A DNA stretch of 64,000 nucleotides from assembly GCA_950022655.1 (NCBI GenBank), contig OX465588.1, forward strand, positions 27,141,525 through 27,205,524, in the 5' to 3' direction. Source of the DNA: Alentia gelatinosa. Its lineage: Eukaryota; Annelida; Polychaeta; Phyllodocida; Polynoidae. Numbering within the stretch: the stretch's first letter is position 1; every line of letters begins with the position of its first letter. Below are positions 1-11,450 of this stretch, one piece after another. A model generated the notes under the pieces. That model was not told the origin of the DNA. It saw only the letters and a program-made list of their open reading frames with translations, and searched no databases. A program made the translations under genes and the position numbers.

Positions 1-892
1 ATAATTGTTTATTTTGTAAACACGTTTTGCAAAAGATGGGTACAAATGGCCGACTGGTGGCGACTATGACAAGGTCAAGGCCATTTCTCTAAATGCTCTT
101 CAGTGATGATTACTAAAGATGATGACTTTGTTAGCACACTAGCACCCATCAGTTCATTTCACACAACCACACACTCATTTAGCCTACAAGTACCAAACGG
201 CGTGCAAACACAGGCAGAGCGGTTAGCCCCCCATCGCCGCCATCATTAATACATACGTCGCACTGTGCCGTATTTCCTTCTCCGACCACTGACAACATAC
301 CGGAAATGGAACCGCGGCGCATGCCCAACACTGATCCGCCGGGCTTCTCATTTTCTTTTCAAGAGTGGATTAGTGTGGACACTGGGGGCTGTTTCCCCAT
401 ACATAAGGGGCCCTGTGTGTGGTGTTCACTCTCCCCCCGAGTTCGCAGTCACACTAGAGCGGTAGTGCTACTGATCAATGTTTCATCCACCTGTCAATCA
501 AACGGGCCCGGATTAGCTGGGGGCGTGCCAGGGGCGGACAGTGAGGGTCAACAGGTAGAACTCATTTACCGCAGCCCCCTCTCTCACCTGTGTCACTGTC
601 AAGGTCTGCCACACGGCAGGTGACCGAGAAATGCCCACGGCCAGGGGAGGGTGGGCGAATTTAATCGCTATCATGACCCTAAACTGCTCATTGAATACTA
701 CTGGTGAAACATAAAAGATACTTCAGGGGGCCATATGACCACTGTTGATGTCCCACTAATAACCTTAAATAATCGGTATAGTTGCTACTAAAATTAGACA
801 ATTTCAATATGTATAATCCCTTACTGGAACTAGCAAAAATTAACATTATGTGTGGGTGGATATGGTATGACGATCCGGTGGCAACACACAAC
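1..892. other. No gene recognised; unique-looking sequence
   Basis: Open frames at 265-465 and 306-623 are short, overlap in different frames and show no domain. An AGGTCA half-site preceded by A lies at 71-77 and a CTGGTGGCGA motif at about 54-63. I see no repeat family or RNA gene here. Confidence 0.5.
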
Positions 893-1098
893 TTGTCTTG
901 CCCTGTCTGTCATTGTACTATTTGTTTCTGTACTGTCCTGTCCTGTCCAGTCTTCGTACTATTTGTTTCTGTATTGTCCTGTCCAGTCTTGTCTTGTCTA
1001 GTATTGTCCTACCATCTGTATATATGTTACAAGACGACTCAAGGAAGAACGCCCCAAAGAGGGCGATTGTACTGTCTTTGTGATCAAATAAAAAAAAT
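893..1098 (+). mobile_element. Decayed 3' tail of a LINE-like retroelement
   Basis: The segment is a run of degenerate CTGTCCTGTCC-type pyrimidine-rich repeats (about 929-1010), then a short hairpin-like motif (AACGCCCC, AGGGCGATTGT) and an AATAAA with an A-rich end (1085-1097). This layout, a GAAGAACGCC hairpin followed by GATTGTA and AATAAA, resembles 3' ends of animal non-LTR retrotransposons. A related tail is at 24351-24427. No reverse-transcriptase frame is present, so only the tail can be called. The class assignment is by resemblance, not by a database match. Confidence 0.45.
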
Positions 1099-2405
1099 GT
1101 TCTGTACATGCTGAGCCCACAAGCGAAGGGTGAAATCCGCTAAAACCTGCGTCAAAATTCAATTGGTTTGTAAACTCTTATCCACTGTTATCAAAGACAT
1201 TGTAAGTATGAGATATTCTATAACAAGGAGCAGTTCCCACCACAGACGGATAAGCAATGCCCAGCAGTATCCGCCCGCCCCTTCCGCCCCACGTCAGTGG
1301 TAACCTCAAACACGGCCCGTCCCCTCCTGGCTACTGTCGCGTGTCTGTTACCGCGACCAAGTCCCTCGCTCTGACCCTGCACTTTACATTAAGTTCGGTA
1401 TACCTTTCTACTTCATTCTGCACCTACTTCCCACTCAAAACTCTCAAAATCATGTTCGTAAGCAGCGCAATCATGTGCTTAATAACACATGGAGCTTTAA
1501 ACAAACTCCCACCACATCTATCCATCTAGTGTTGTATGTATCAACTCCAGTGTCTAAGCCCCTTCCCCTTTTTCAGAAAAAAATAATTCACACTATCTGA
1601 TATCTGATTTGCAAGAGGCATTGTCCTTTAACATTTTCCGTAATCACTTCCATGAACCACTTAACAGGGAAAAAAACTCGACACAAAAATTATAGATTCT
1701 AAAAAGGATCTAGGTTAAAAATCCATAACTAGAACCGACGGCAGTGATTTGCATTTCCCCTCTACTTAAACAAACATCTTGTCATTTTTTCTATAAGCAC
1801 GCGGGTGGAGACGATCTCGGCAGGGCGTTGCGAAGCAGGTCATTGACTTCCGATAACTCTCATTAAGGTAATCACCAGAAGCCATAATGACGACAATTAA
1901 GCTGTTTTCAGGTAGCGGCTGCGCCTGCTCCGACGCTCGTAAATGCGACAATTGCCTTGTAGCTGGGGGCTGCAGGGATAGCGGAGTATGTGGTAATTTG
2001 TGCTGTTAACTGGACACAAAACTGGAGAACCACAGTTAATGATGTATGCAGGCGCAGTTTCATGTTAAGGTCTCCTTTATTTATCATTTATCTGTTAATG
2101 TTGAGTGTGGTTTGGGCCCAATCAGTTAAGGTCAGAGATCTATAAACTCTATGTGAGGCCATAGAAAATACAATTGCGCCACCTTTATTTCGAACAGCGT
2201 ACCAGAACTACGTGTCCCCACCTCTCTTTTTTAAAAACTTTCATTGTGACTGGAAGGTGAAGTAGGCTCTCGAATGTGTCTCTTTCCATTCCCATTTGAA
2301 TGGTAATTATTCATGCTTTTCCTGACAAAGTCTTCTTAAAAGACTCGGATGCTTCAGAAGACTTAAACCAAATGGACCAACTCCAATACTGGAGTTTGTG
2401 GTATT
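1099..2405. other. No gene recognised
   Basis: Mixed AT-rich sequence with a short frame at 1257-1529 (90 residues) that shows no domain. No tandem array or inverted repeat stands out. Confidence 0.5.
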
Positions 2406-2672
2406 ATCTCACCCCTGGTATTTTTGTGCCATAGGCTTAGCACTGGTGACTCGTTCCCCATCCCCCTATGAATATTATAGTCTGTTGTCCATGGTCTATG
2501 ACATCACATATCCAGTGCCTCGTCTGTTCTTTTAAACACAGAAAATAGCATCTCGTTTTGGTCAAAATCCATATTCTTCCAACTCGTTTGAACACGACAT
2601 GATATTCACTCGGCGTCGACCTCTTTGAGAATAACGACTTTGACCAAAACCTATAGGTTTCTTTTAAAATTC
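2406..2672 (+). repeat. REP-A copy 1 (dispersed inverted-end repeat)
   Basis: It begins with ATCTCACCCCTGGTATTTTT and runs through an ACTCGTT...CCTATGAATATT...CATGACATCAC-like body to a segment with GGTCAAAA and TTTGACCAAAACC. The same body is found reversed at 4691-4961 and again at 6368-6480, 6820-6969 and 16959-17060. The shared end motif marks the element boundary. No coding content is seen. The length and the presence of facing copies suggest a MITE-like non-autonomous DNA element, which is an inference. Confidence 0.6.
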
Positions 2673-4690
2673 TCTCCTGTGTAAGTTGTATTTTGGTTCT
2701 ACTCACCGATATACCTGGGGTTACAGTAGAGGCCGATTCTCTTACCTGCAAGACAAAAAAACCATTAAGATTAAATACACAAATACATACTTAAGGCAGT
2801 ATATTGATAATTGAATTAAAATTCTCTAGGTGGGTATCAACACTTTCTTATTCTTGTATTACTTCTTTTTACAATTTCGGAGCACGGATCTCTATTTCAC
2901 AGATGGGAATGGGAACAGAAACATTTATAGATTATTGGTTCTTCCATTTTCACCATAGATAATGTGGATCCGGGAACGATATTTACATCATAAAGGCTTT
3001 CACCTTCCCATACATTTAGTGAGCAGAACGAATGCCAATGATAGAAAGCTCTCTCTACTCAGTATGAAGACGTTTTCATTTAGACCACTCTGAATTCCCG
3101 GCACTGTACTTGATATCCTGACTGGAGCTTGTGAACTACAACCACATTGATCTATGGGCGTGTATCGTATCGTATCTAGATGTGAGGGTCTACATTTCAG
3201 TTAATAGCGAATTGGTTGTTATGGCTCACCAAACATATACAGATAGTAAGGTTAGGTCAGTATTCATTTCAATATAAACATACAACCAATGTTCCTGGAG
3301 AAAGATGATAAAAGGCCTGGCATTCACGTTTCCCTATCAATATCCTATAGGTATTTGTCTTTGTTTTCTTATGAGAGCCCCTATATACATTGCCTAAAGG
3401 TTTCAGTAGTCACATATGGATTCATTGTGTTGCAAAAACTATCCCTTCACTATTTGCAGGCTATTCACGGTAGTATTGGGAAAGGAGCAGAGTGTCTCAG
3501 GGTTTTAGAGGCATGCCCAGCTGACCAAGACCAATCTTTCAAGACCAAAATACCTGAAGACCGACTGGTGCTCAGGCAGTTGCAGAAATGGTAACTGGGT
3601 GCTAGTGGGTTACAGAAAATGATCCATAAACTGAATATATCCAAAATCTTGTAATCGTTATTCACTTATAATCTAATGCTCATTCATCAATGGTGAACAT
3701 ACCAACTCGCAATCAATCTACGGGTTTGAATAAAAATACTGATACGTTATATGATAGTGATATGTGATTGGCATTTAAAATTTATTTCATTTTACAGCTA
3801 GATCTGCCCCATATATATTTACACTTCATTTAAAGATGGATCCGTGGAATAGAATCGAACATTCTCTAATTTCCATCAATTTGATGAAACGAGCGTCAGG
3901 AACCCAACAGAATGACACAGACACATATGAAGTTAATCAACCAAATTTGTTTCTTTTTTAGATAAAAAAAAGACAAATGGAAAACCTTCGAGTAAATTCC
4001 TCATGGTAATGAACAGCAATGCAATAGAAATGCGGCAAATGTTTAGCGACTGTACAATGTCTCCATTATTCTTGGATACAAAAGATCCAGCCGAAAATCT
4101 GGCCGTATTAAACGTTGACAATATATGCCTGAGGCCCGAGGTCTCAGCAGACCGTACACGCTGCGCTATAGGGCTGGGTCTGAAGGCACAGTGGAGGCTG
4201 ACTGGGAAAACAGCTATTTTATTACGCTTTGTATTTATCTCATTTCGCCGGGCGCGCTCCCAGCCTCTCGGTCTACATCTACGCTTTCAGCCTTCAATAC
4301 CAGCTGAGACCAGAGCCATATGAAGGGGTATTAGTGTAAAGACGGCTGGTAGCGCCCTGCCTGCTCCCCCCCCCCCTCCCCCCCGCCCCCCTCTCACACA
4401 CAAGCACGCGCCCAGCAGTGTGGGGCAGACGGAGAGGGGAGGGGAAGGCACCAGTCCGAGACACAACAAGACTGTGCTGAACAAAATCTAGACAGACGTA
4501 CTCACAACTATAGACCAGGCATGGAGCCGTAAAGCTGATACAAAGATGATGCGTGGAAATTGTTTTGGCGGAAGCGACGCGACCAAACTCGTTGCGACCA
4601 GACTGAACGCAACCAACCAGAATAGTCAAGACCAGACTAATCGCGACCAGACTGGACGTGGCCAGACCAGACATTATTAAACCATTTGAG
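2673..4690. other. No gene recognised; AT-rich unique sequence
   Basis: Frames at 3289-3594 and 4003-4323 are about 100 residues each and show no domain. A polyC-rich tract with short C runs lies at 4366-4392. No further structure was seen. Confidence 0.45.
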
Positions 4691-4961
4691 AGTAAAGAAA
4701 TAACCAACAAGTTTTGTCAAAGTCGTCGTTCTCCAAGAGTTTGATGTGGAGTGATATGAACGAGGCGACAGCCAAGTGAATATTACGTTGGAGAACAAAG
4801 CCTTCGACCAAAACGAGTTGCTTTCTGTATTTATCTCACCCCTGTAGACACTAAAGGAAGAGGCATCACATATGATATAGATCATGGAGAACGGACTGCA
4901 ATACTTGTAAGGACATGGATACCGAGTTCCCAATGTTAAGTAAAAATACCAGGGGGGAGAT
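4691..4961 (-). repeat. REP-A copy 2
   Basis: Reverse orientation of the family. It starts with AAAGAAATAACCAACAAG, followed by CAAGAGTTTGATG and a GAGTTCCCAATGTTAAG block, and ends at AAAAATACCAGG...GAGAT. The block CAAGAGTTTGATG is shared with 6849-6861, and the end motif is the reverse complement of the starts at 2406, 6368 and 16959. Confidence 0.6.
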
Positions 4962-5290
4962 AAGAACCTATATGCTACCAGAGTAGTCCCGACCGAATCA
5001 AACTGTTTACACTATCAGATGTTCTCTTATGGTCGGGTCCAGACTCGTCCCTCCAATGAGATTGAAGACTTTCACTGACTGTCGAGGGTCACAGACAATG
5101 CTTCATGGGTGTAGATGTCACAAACATTAGCCGATTAGAAAGTGACAGGGGTGAAATTCATAGCCACTAAAAATATACTATTAGCTTTGCCGCGTGAGAT
5201 TACTCCGCAACCAAAACTTGTGACAGCTACGGATTTCGATGCATAAAAGTTATCCATTGTTCACCGCCAAACCAAGATTGCGCAATCATT
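4962..5290. repeat. REP-A associated body segment
   Basis: This segment contains CATAGCCACTAAAAATATAC and GATTACTCCGCAACCAAAAC followed by GATTTCGATGCA. The same three blocks occur in the same order at about 6520-6640. It therefore belongs to the composite unit that accompanies REP-A, although exact limits cannot be set by eye. Confidence 0.5.
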
Positions 5291-6248
5291 TGAGCTAAAA
5301 ACATGGGGTGCCCAACAACAAACAAGGAGGAAGAAGACCAGACAATCTCCCTGTGCACTGAGGCATCCCTAGTGCAGTTCGTAAAGGGCACACAGACTCA
5401 TAGACTGCTATACAGACCAGTAGGGGATAGATTTAGTCTGGGTTGGGACAACACTTCTGACGTTTGAGCCCAATTTGACGAATTCGAATGTGCCACCAGG
5501 GGAACATTGGCATCCACAGTCGGAGCAGATAGCAATATAGCCTCATCACCACAGAGACCACACTGCCCCCTACCGACCACACTATCAACGCCCCGCCCAC
5601 CCGCGGCTCTCCAAGCACTGCTATCAGCGTGTATACGTATGCGTGAGAACAGGGGAGCCGAGTCTCCGCTGGGAGAGTTGGGGTGGAGACACACGCGGCA
5701 CACAGGACCCCACAATTCGGTCAATTTATTAGGATGTTTTGTACAACATGCCGGGGCCCAGACGATGGCAGGCTCTGGGCTCGGAGAGCAGCTCCTCTCC
5801 CCCCACAGTCTCCCCTGCACTCTCCGATACACAGTAACCAGTGTGGACGTCGGAAGAGGGGTCCTGGTCCGGTGCCTGGTCAAGGCTGGACACAGGTCAA
5901 TAAGAAAGAGAAGATACCTAAATGTATGTTCTCCACAGACGAGACTGTGTCTGTGGATGATTTAGGAACTACGCTTGGAGAGTCTCCTGAGCAGCTCACA
6001 TCTTCAAGCAGAGTCGTTGCTGAGACCGAGGCAATTACTGGCGTGTAAAATATGGGTAAATAGAGCGTAAATAGGAGTAAATAAGGGCAATGCGGGGGAG
6101 ATTAGGGGGTGAATCAGAGACTCAGCGGGGAGATTGCATGGGATAGGGATGTAAAGGGCACCAAGCGGCGCAGTGTGAGATGTGAATACACGATGTGCGG
6201 AGGTGAGGGAGCCTGTCACTGGTAGGCACAGTTCCCAGGGGAAAATAC
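5291..6248. other. No gene supported; GC-richer stretch open on both strands
   Basis: Frames of 161 residues (minus, 5398-5883) and 152 residues (plus, 5507-5965) overlap almost entirely. Neither shows a signal peptide, domain or sensible composition. Simultaneous openness on both strands is better explained by base composition. No RNA gene seen. Confidence 0.4.
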
Positions 6249-7520
6249 CGCGGGGCTTCTGCAGGCAGCTGAATGTAGCTCCTTAGTTTCATACAAGACT
6301 GAAATAAGGCCCGGAATGCATGTTCAGTTCCCTTTTGTATCAGACTGAAACAGCTGTATGCATGTTCATCTCACCCCTGGTATCTTTCACCCAGTCTTAC
6401 CATTGGGAACTCGTACTCTACGCCTATGGAGTATTCCATATGGGTCATGATGTCACAGACGTTAGCTAATCAATCAGTGATATGAATGAGATAAAATCTG
6501 AACTGCACTTGATCCGTAGCCATTGAAAATATGTTGTTCGTTTTTGTTGGCTAGGTAATCTGACTTACCTTTGCCTCAAATGGTTACTCCGCAACCAAAA
6601 CTCATGTCACATTTTCGGACAGATCTCGATGCAATTCCTCATTCTTATTTCACATAAACTTAGTGGGATAAAAGAACTCAATCGCAGGTTATCTCTCTTA
6701 AGTTCTGTACCAGATTGAATAGTACAATCTGTACACGTTCATTTCTCTTCAGTTTTGTATCAGGTTTTGTTACATGAGTGCAAGTTCATTTCCTATTAGT
6801 TGTGTAACTGGATTAAAGAAGAAACTAACAAGTTTTGGTCATTTTTCAAGAGTTTGATGCAGTCATATGAACGATCCGAGTGAATATCTGGTAGCATTGA
6901 AATGAGTAGGGGCATGGAGAACAAGTTCGCAATGTTCAGTCTATGGGACAAAAATACCAGGAATGAGATAAAGTGCATTCGCATTTCTCCTAACTTTTAT
7001 AGTGGTGTAGTATGCAGAGCTCAGGTTTATTTATATTCAGTTCTGTAGCACGCTGAAAGAGAAAGGTATGCGAATATTTATTTCTCTTTCGTTTCATAGC
7101 GAGATAAAATAATGAGATCAAAGAGGTTCATTTTCCTTTAGTTCTGTATATGTTGTGATGTTTTACCTTACAATCCCAAAGGTGCACATTCAGTGACTGC
7201 CAGTAGGAAAAAGCGTGGATTTTGCAGTCATTATCCGCACACACAGCATCATCGCCCCACATCTCTTTAGTTCTGTGGCTGGATAATATGTGAAGCTCTG
7301 TGCATATTCATCCATCTGTACTTCTGCAGTGGGATAATACAGGAGGTCTATGTATTTTTATCTTCAGTTCTATAGCAGGCCTAAACAGGAACCTCTATGA
7401 ATGTCCATTTCTCTTCTCTGTTCTGTTGCGGACTTAAATAGGGAGTTCTGTGCATGTTCTTTTCTCTTTAGTTCAGTAGTGGGATAATATAGGGAGCTGT
7501 ATGCATGTCCACCTCTCTTT
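6249..7520 (+). repeat. Decayed tandem array, ~50-60 bp unit, interrupted by REP-A
   Basis: A unit of the form 'TTTAGTTCTGTAGCnGGnTnAATA...CTnTATGCATGTTCATTTCTC' recurs many times in diverged form (for example around 6280, 6330, 6690, 6730, 7035, 7130, 7265, 7320, 7360, 7410, 7465). Spacing is irregular and units are strongly mutated, so this is an old array. REP-A (6368-6969) sits inside it, with recognisable units on both sides. Confidence 0.6.
6368..6969. mobile_element. REP-A facing pair, inverted-end element
   Basis: The left end is ATCTCACCCCTGGTATCTTT and the right end is the near reverse complement (AAAAATACCAGGAATGAGAT). They enclose about 602 bp. The left part carries the ACTCGT...CCTATGGAGTA body, the right part carries the reversed body with TTTTGGTCATTTTTCAAGAG. 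It resembles a MITE or foldback element bounded by terminal inverted repeats of about 20 bp. No transposase frame is present. Confidence 0.55.
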
Positions 7521-7775
7521 AATTGGTCCTCCTACTTGGGTGCATGTTGATCTTTGGCGGGGCATGTCAGGGTACACAGTGGGGGTCCACTGGGAACCCT
7601 GCCCGCCTCTCAGAGATCAGGGATCAACAACTGCCCCCACTCCCGCCACGATCCCAGCACCATCTAGCGGCCGGCAGGGGTAAATCACACGCCAGGCTTC
7701 CCATCAACCCCCTGTGGGATTCGAACCGCACACCCTGCAATCACCGCTCATGCATTATAACCAGTACACCAGGCT
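7521..7775 (-). repeat. tRNA-derived SINE-like element (type 2)
   Basis: Read on the minus strand, a tRNA-like head runs from about 7775 to 7711. It contains CTGGTGTACTGGTTATAATGC as a diverged A-box region and GCGGTTCGAATCCCAC as a perfect B box (7716-7727 on the plus strand). A body follows through about 7530. The head differs from the SINE at 43371-43440, so it belongs to another family or lineage. A functional tRNA is unlikely because no acceptor stem pairing is evident. Confidence 0.6.
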
Positions 7776-8565
7776 TCTGCTAACCCTTCAGTTCTCCCTA
7801 TTTTTAACTGCACAGATTTATTTGGGATGGTACCACAGATATGACATGTAATTGTTTGACACCGTAGCAAATGTATCCACAAGCATACATGGTACGATGT
7901 TAAAACTTTAGGGTTTCTGTGTGCCACCAATATCATATAGCGTGGATAGGAAAATCAAGCAAATCTGAACGTCTATGAAACAAATTGAGATCAGGAATGG
8001 TATCACTAGACACCATGTTAAAATATCGCATGTCTACATTCCAGTGACAGCCACAATTGCACAGGAACAACAAAGAACTCTTCACGCAAAAGTTGTCTGA
8101 AAATTTCTGAGACTGACAAATGAAAAATGCAGCAATTTAGAAGTCACTTTGCTTTTAATGGAGTTACCATGACGTGTGTTCACGTTTCCGTACAAGGCTT
8201 AGTGCAATATGCAGTTGCGTAGCCCCATAAGGAGACACCAATGGATGAGCCAGCAGAGGTCAGAGTGGTAGCAGTGGGGCGTACTTTACCGTACGTTTCA
8301 CCTGTGAGAGACACCTGGTGGCGACACCTGTAAACGCCATTTCCCCACAGGTGAGTTCGCACCAACACCTCGGCCACCCCTTCCCTGCACCCCCGACCCC
8401 AATAAACCGGTTTCGTCTTTTCAGTCCAACACCTGCACCTAGTGCTCTCTCTATGACGTCTCCATGGTCCGTTCCGTTTGGTGCTTGGTTAGTACGGCTT
8501 CGATCATTCTGGATTTTCCAGGCGGTCGGACGACGTCAACGTGTTGCTATTTCCCGCCCGACCCC
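7776..8565. other. No gene recognised
   Basis: Unique-looking sequence. A CTCF-like motif ACACCTGGTGGCGACA lies at 8311-8326. The short frame at 8318-8617 shows no domain. Confidence 0.4.
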
Positions 8566-8570
8566 CCGCA

Positions 8571-8636
8571 GAGGTCACGACCCCCGGGTCAAAGGTCATT
8601 TACGGGGATCAGGGTGAAGGTCAACCATGACTCAGC
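8571..8636 (+). promoter_or_regulatory. Nuclear-receptor half-site cluster with AP-1/Maf site
   Basis: Seen directly: AGGTCA at 8572-8577; GGGTCA-A-AGGTCA, a direct repeat with one-base spacer (DR1), at 8586-8598; GGGTGA-AGGTCA at 8612-8623; and TGACTCAGC at 8628-8636. DR1 is the arrangement bound by HNF4 and RXR-type receptors in animals, and TGACTCAGC matches the AP-1/Maf core. Use as an enhancer here is inference. Confidence 0.45.
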
Positions 8637-8639
8637 GGT

Positions 8640-8678
8640 TATAAATGGCGGCACCGGATCCGGAAATGGCTGCTCACT
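8640..8678 (+). promoter_or_regulatory. Possible core promoter (TATA + initiator-like)
   Basis: TATAAA at 8640-8645 is followed by a TCACT initiator-like match with its A at 8676, about 36 bases downstream, slightly longer than usual. It lies just downstream of the receptor-site cluster. No convincing exon follows, so this may be an enhancer-associated or chance match. Confidence 0.2.
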
Positions 8679-8679
8679 C

Positions 8680-10399
8680 TCCTAGCGCAACTGGACACAA
8701 CAAGGTTTATGTTTGGAGACTACTTCCCGCTACAGTGAGACTCGAGATCGACAGGTTATTCCGTTTCATTTTATTATTCTTTTGTGTCTAGTGGAACGAG
8801 CGAGTCGGGGAGGAAGCAATTTAAATTGTAAGATTAGTAGTTATCAGCAGCAATCCAGGACCAAATTTCTCCAGGGTCTCCACCCAACTTTACCAGAAAT
8901 GCAGCCTCCTTATGGCTGATAGGAGTCAGATGATTCAGATCTACTCCTGCCTTACTTCCTCAGGTGCTACTTACAGAGGCTTTTACCCACTTGCCTTCTT
9001 CTCACGGCTTAGAGACTAGTGAGAATCCGAATACTAATAGCATCAAGATTGTTAGAAGTTGTGAGTGATCCAAATAGCACAGTGTATCAAAGATTGACCA
9101 GCAATGACTGCTATGATAGGGAACCAAAGTAAGCCCACTGAAACGGCAGATACCCGTGCTCATAACAAACACTTCCGGATGCTCGTAAGAACGAGGCTCC
9201 GTGCTTAATAAGCTATGAGGGCTTGAGAGTACGACCTCGTTTTGGTCTCATTTGGTACTATTCAAGTGTACATTATTTACTTCAACTGTCTCTGTATGAG
9301 TATCTCAATAGAGTTGTATCTGCTCACTTTGGGTCCCTATGAGCTAACCACACAGGACTCTGACACAGTACAGTGTGCTGTACCCTGTCATGGGGACATG
9401 CCTTGAGGGGTTTCTCACACCCCTCCATGGTATAGCTTTCCCCAAGGAGGGAATTAAGGACATACACATGATCCCTTCAGCAGATCCAGTTTACATGATG
9501 TAAGATGTGGACAGGTCCCAGTGTGACCATTTACCCACACACCACGAACATGCACGGAACTAGCAGCGAATGAGCATGGCATTATAGTTCGTCCAGGAGC
9601 TTCTGGTGAGACCACACATCGTATCATATCAATGACAGTTATAGTCCGTATTGACTGAAAACAAACAGCACCCAATTATAGAGTTTGACAATATGGGACT
9701 AGAATACTTATCAATATCTAGTTTTTATTTTCATCTGAAATGGTTTTGTCGAATGGAGCACTGTCTGTGTATTGCACCAGCTGGTGATGAACGAAGTATA
9801 CTGATTGATCTCAAGAGATCAGATACCACACTCTCCAAGCGGGTTCTTGGTATCTTTCTGCGATTCACATATTTTTCATCCTGTGTCCTTGCTGTGTGAT
9901 ATAATTCTCTTCAACAAAAACAGAAAGATAGTGCGAAAAGAAAATTTCGTGTTCACATTTATGAAGGTAAATTTGGGTATTGTTATGAAGCTGACCGTCC
10001 AGGAGCACGTGCCAAGGATTGTGTTTGGAGAGTGAGCTGTACTGGGCTCCCTCTTGCGGTCTCCACACGCGTTAACGACAGGATAAACCAATACTGAGTC
10101 ATCGCCATTATTCACGGCAGTAAAAATCGATCTCATCTCGTCCTAATCGAATCGCCGACACACCAGTCGTCGCGACCCCTGTCGTCCACAGCGCACACTA
10201 ACGTCTGGCTTCACTCCGAACTCCAGGGTTTGTTTTAAATCACAACCCGCTCCTGCTCGCGTGCTGGGACTCCTCCAGTCACATCAATCGGGACCTCTAT
10301 AAGCTCATCCTCTGTTCAAAGCATCACACTCGTATTTCAGGAAGATTAAATAACATTTGTATACGGTACATAGCTATTGAGCTATCTAGCCCCCCCGAC
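8680..10399. other. No gene recognised
   Basis: Frames of 60-86 residues occur on both strands without domains. No arrays or long inverted repeats seen. Confidence 0.45.
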
Positions 10400-10600
10400 C
10401 ACATCAAAATCACCAGGTGACGGGACCAATCACCAATGGATCTTATCAAAAATATTTTTTGGGCTTACCATAGAGGAATGTTAGCCTCGTCTCAATGTTA
10501 TCTATAGAATATAACAACTGATAACAGTGGTTGCACCCCGACTACAATGGCGCAATCCGGATGATTGCTGAACTAGCAATCACGATATGCCCTTAAAGGA
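10400..10600 (+). repeat. REP-G copy 1
   Basis: Shares the ordered blocks CACCAGGTG, ATCAATGGAT-like, CATAGAGG-ATTAG, ACAACTGATAACAG-like and CAATGGCGCAATC-like with 42440-42690. Part of the same order recurs at 36905-37060. Diverged dispersed repeat, no coding content. Confidence 0.55.
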
Positions 10601-10766
10601 TAATGACTTATATATACTTCCTCTGTTTCAACCCAGTTATGTTTTACAAGATCGGGGTGTTTTTTCCAACGAGTATACAGTCGTTGGTGTTACTAAAAAA
10701 AGGGGTTCGACGCTCCTCACATGGCTTCTCCAGCCTGCAGTGGCTTCTTTAATTGGCGGTTAGCTT

Positions 10767-10794
10767 CGCGGAGAGAGACCACGTGATCTCCGCG
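10767..10794. promoter_or_regulatory. CACGTG E-box in a perfect 8-bp stem
   Basis: CGCGGAGA (10767-10774) and TCTCCGCG (10787-10794) form a perfect 8-bp inverted repeat around a 12-base loop that contains the palindromic E-box CACGTG (10780-10785). It lies in a locally GC-rich stretch. CACGTG is a bHLH (Myc/USF/Clock class) core; function here is inferred. Confidence 0.35.
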
Positions 10795-11243
10795 AGGCGG
10801 CGCGTCTGTAGTCGCTGGTCCCTGAACTCCTCATGCTTAAAACCTATTCAGGCAGCGGGGAATCAGTGAATATTTCATGTGGATAGTTTTAGGCTGGGTC
10901 TGGGTGTGTGTTTGGAGAGCGACACGTCTGGGTCTGTGCTTGGGGAGCAGTACGTGAGTGGCTCATGTCGGGAGAGTGAATCAGAGGTTTACCAACATCC
11001 TTCATTCTCAGTATGATATTCGGATAATTTCACTGCCGCCAAGGTGTCTCAGCCATGCGTTACAGTCCTGGCACCCTCCATCATAATTCGTGTAGTTTTG
11101 TTTTCCTTTTGCTCATTTTCATGCATCAAAAACAATGTTCCTCTGAGTAACTTGATAAGTTGATATATAACATAGGGAACCATTATGTTCAAGTGACAGT
11201 AAATCTTGCAGCAATCTGGTAAAACAAAAAAGGAGTTAGAAAA
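10795..11243. other. No gene recognised
   Basis: A short stretch with GGTCTGGGTGTGTG-like repeats around 10890-10945. Nothing else seen. Confidence 0.4.
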
Positions 11244-11450
11244 ATATGTGAAGGTTTTCTTGCGATAAACATGGCAATATTTTTCATGTTGAATTTACTG
11301 CCTCAGTGAAACCGGGAAAAGATGACACACACGTGGTGCGGACCACGCCGTGGAGCACAGGTGTGCATGGAAGTTCAAACTATTGTTATATTGGCATGAA
11401 CGAGGCTCAGTTTATACTATTTTTGTTTTAAACTACTTTGTTATATTCAT
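11244..11450 (+). repeat. REP-E copy 1
   Basis: Contains TTTTTCATGTTGAATTTACT, CTCAGTGAAACCGGGAAAA, AAGTTCAAACTATTGTTATA and GGCATGAACGAGGCTCAGTT blocks. The same order recurs at 20328-20546, 24756-24990, 55908-56180 and 63536-63815, with the 3' half also at 42050-42160. Diverged dispersed family of roughly 250 bp. Confidence 0.6.

Noticed and set aside
5398..5965. Overlapping 161-residue (minus) and 152-residue (plus) frames
   Set aside because: Open on both strands with no recognisable domain, suggesting composition rather than coding.
7711..7775. Functional tRNA gene
   Set aside because: Good B box, but no acceptor pairing and a diverged A-box region; treated as SINE-like.
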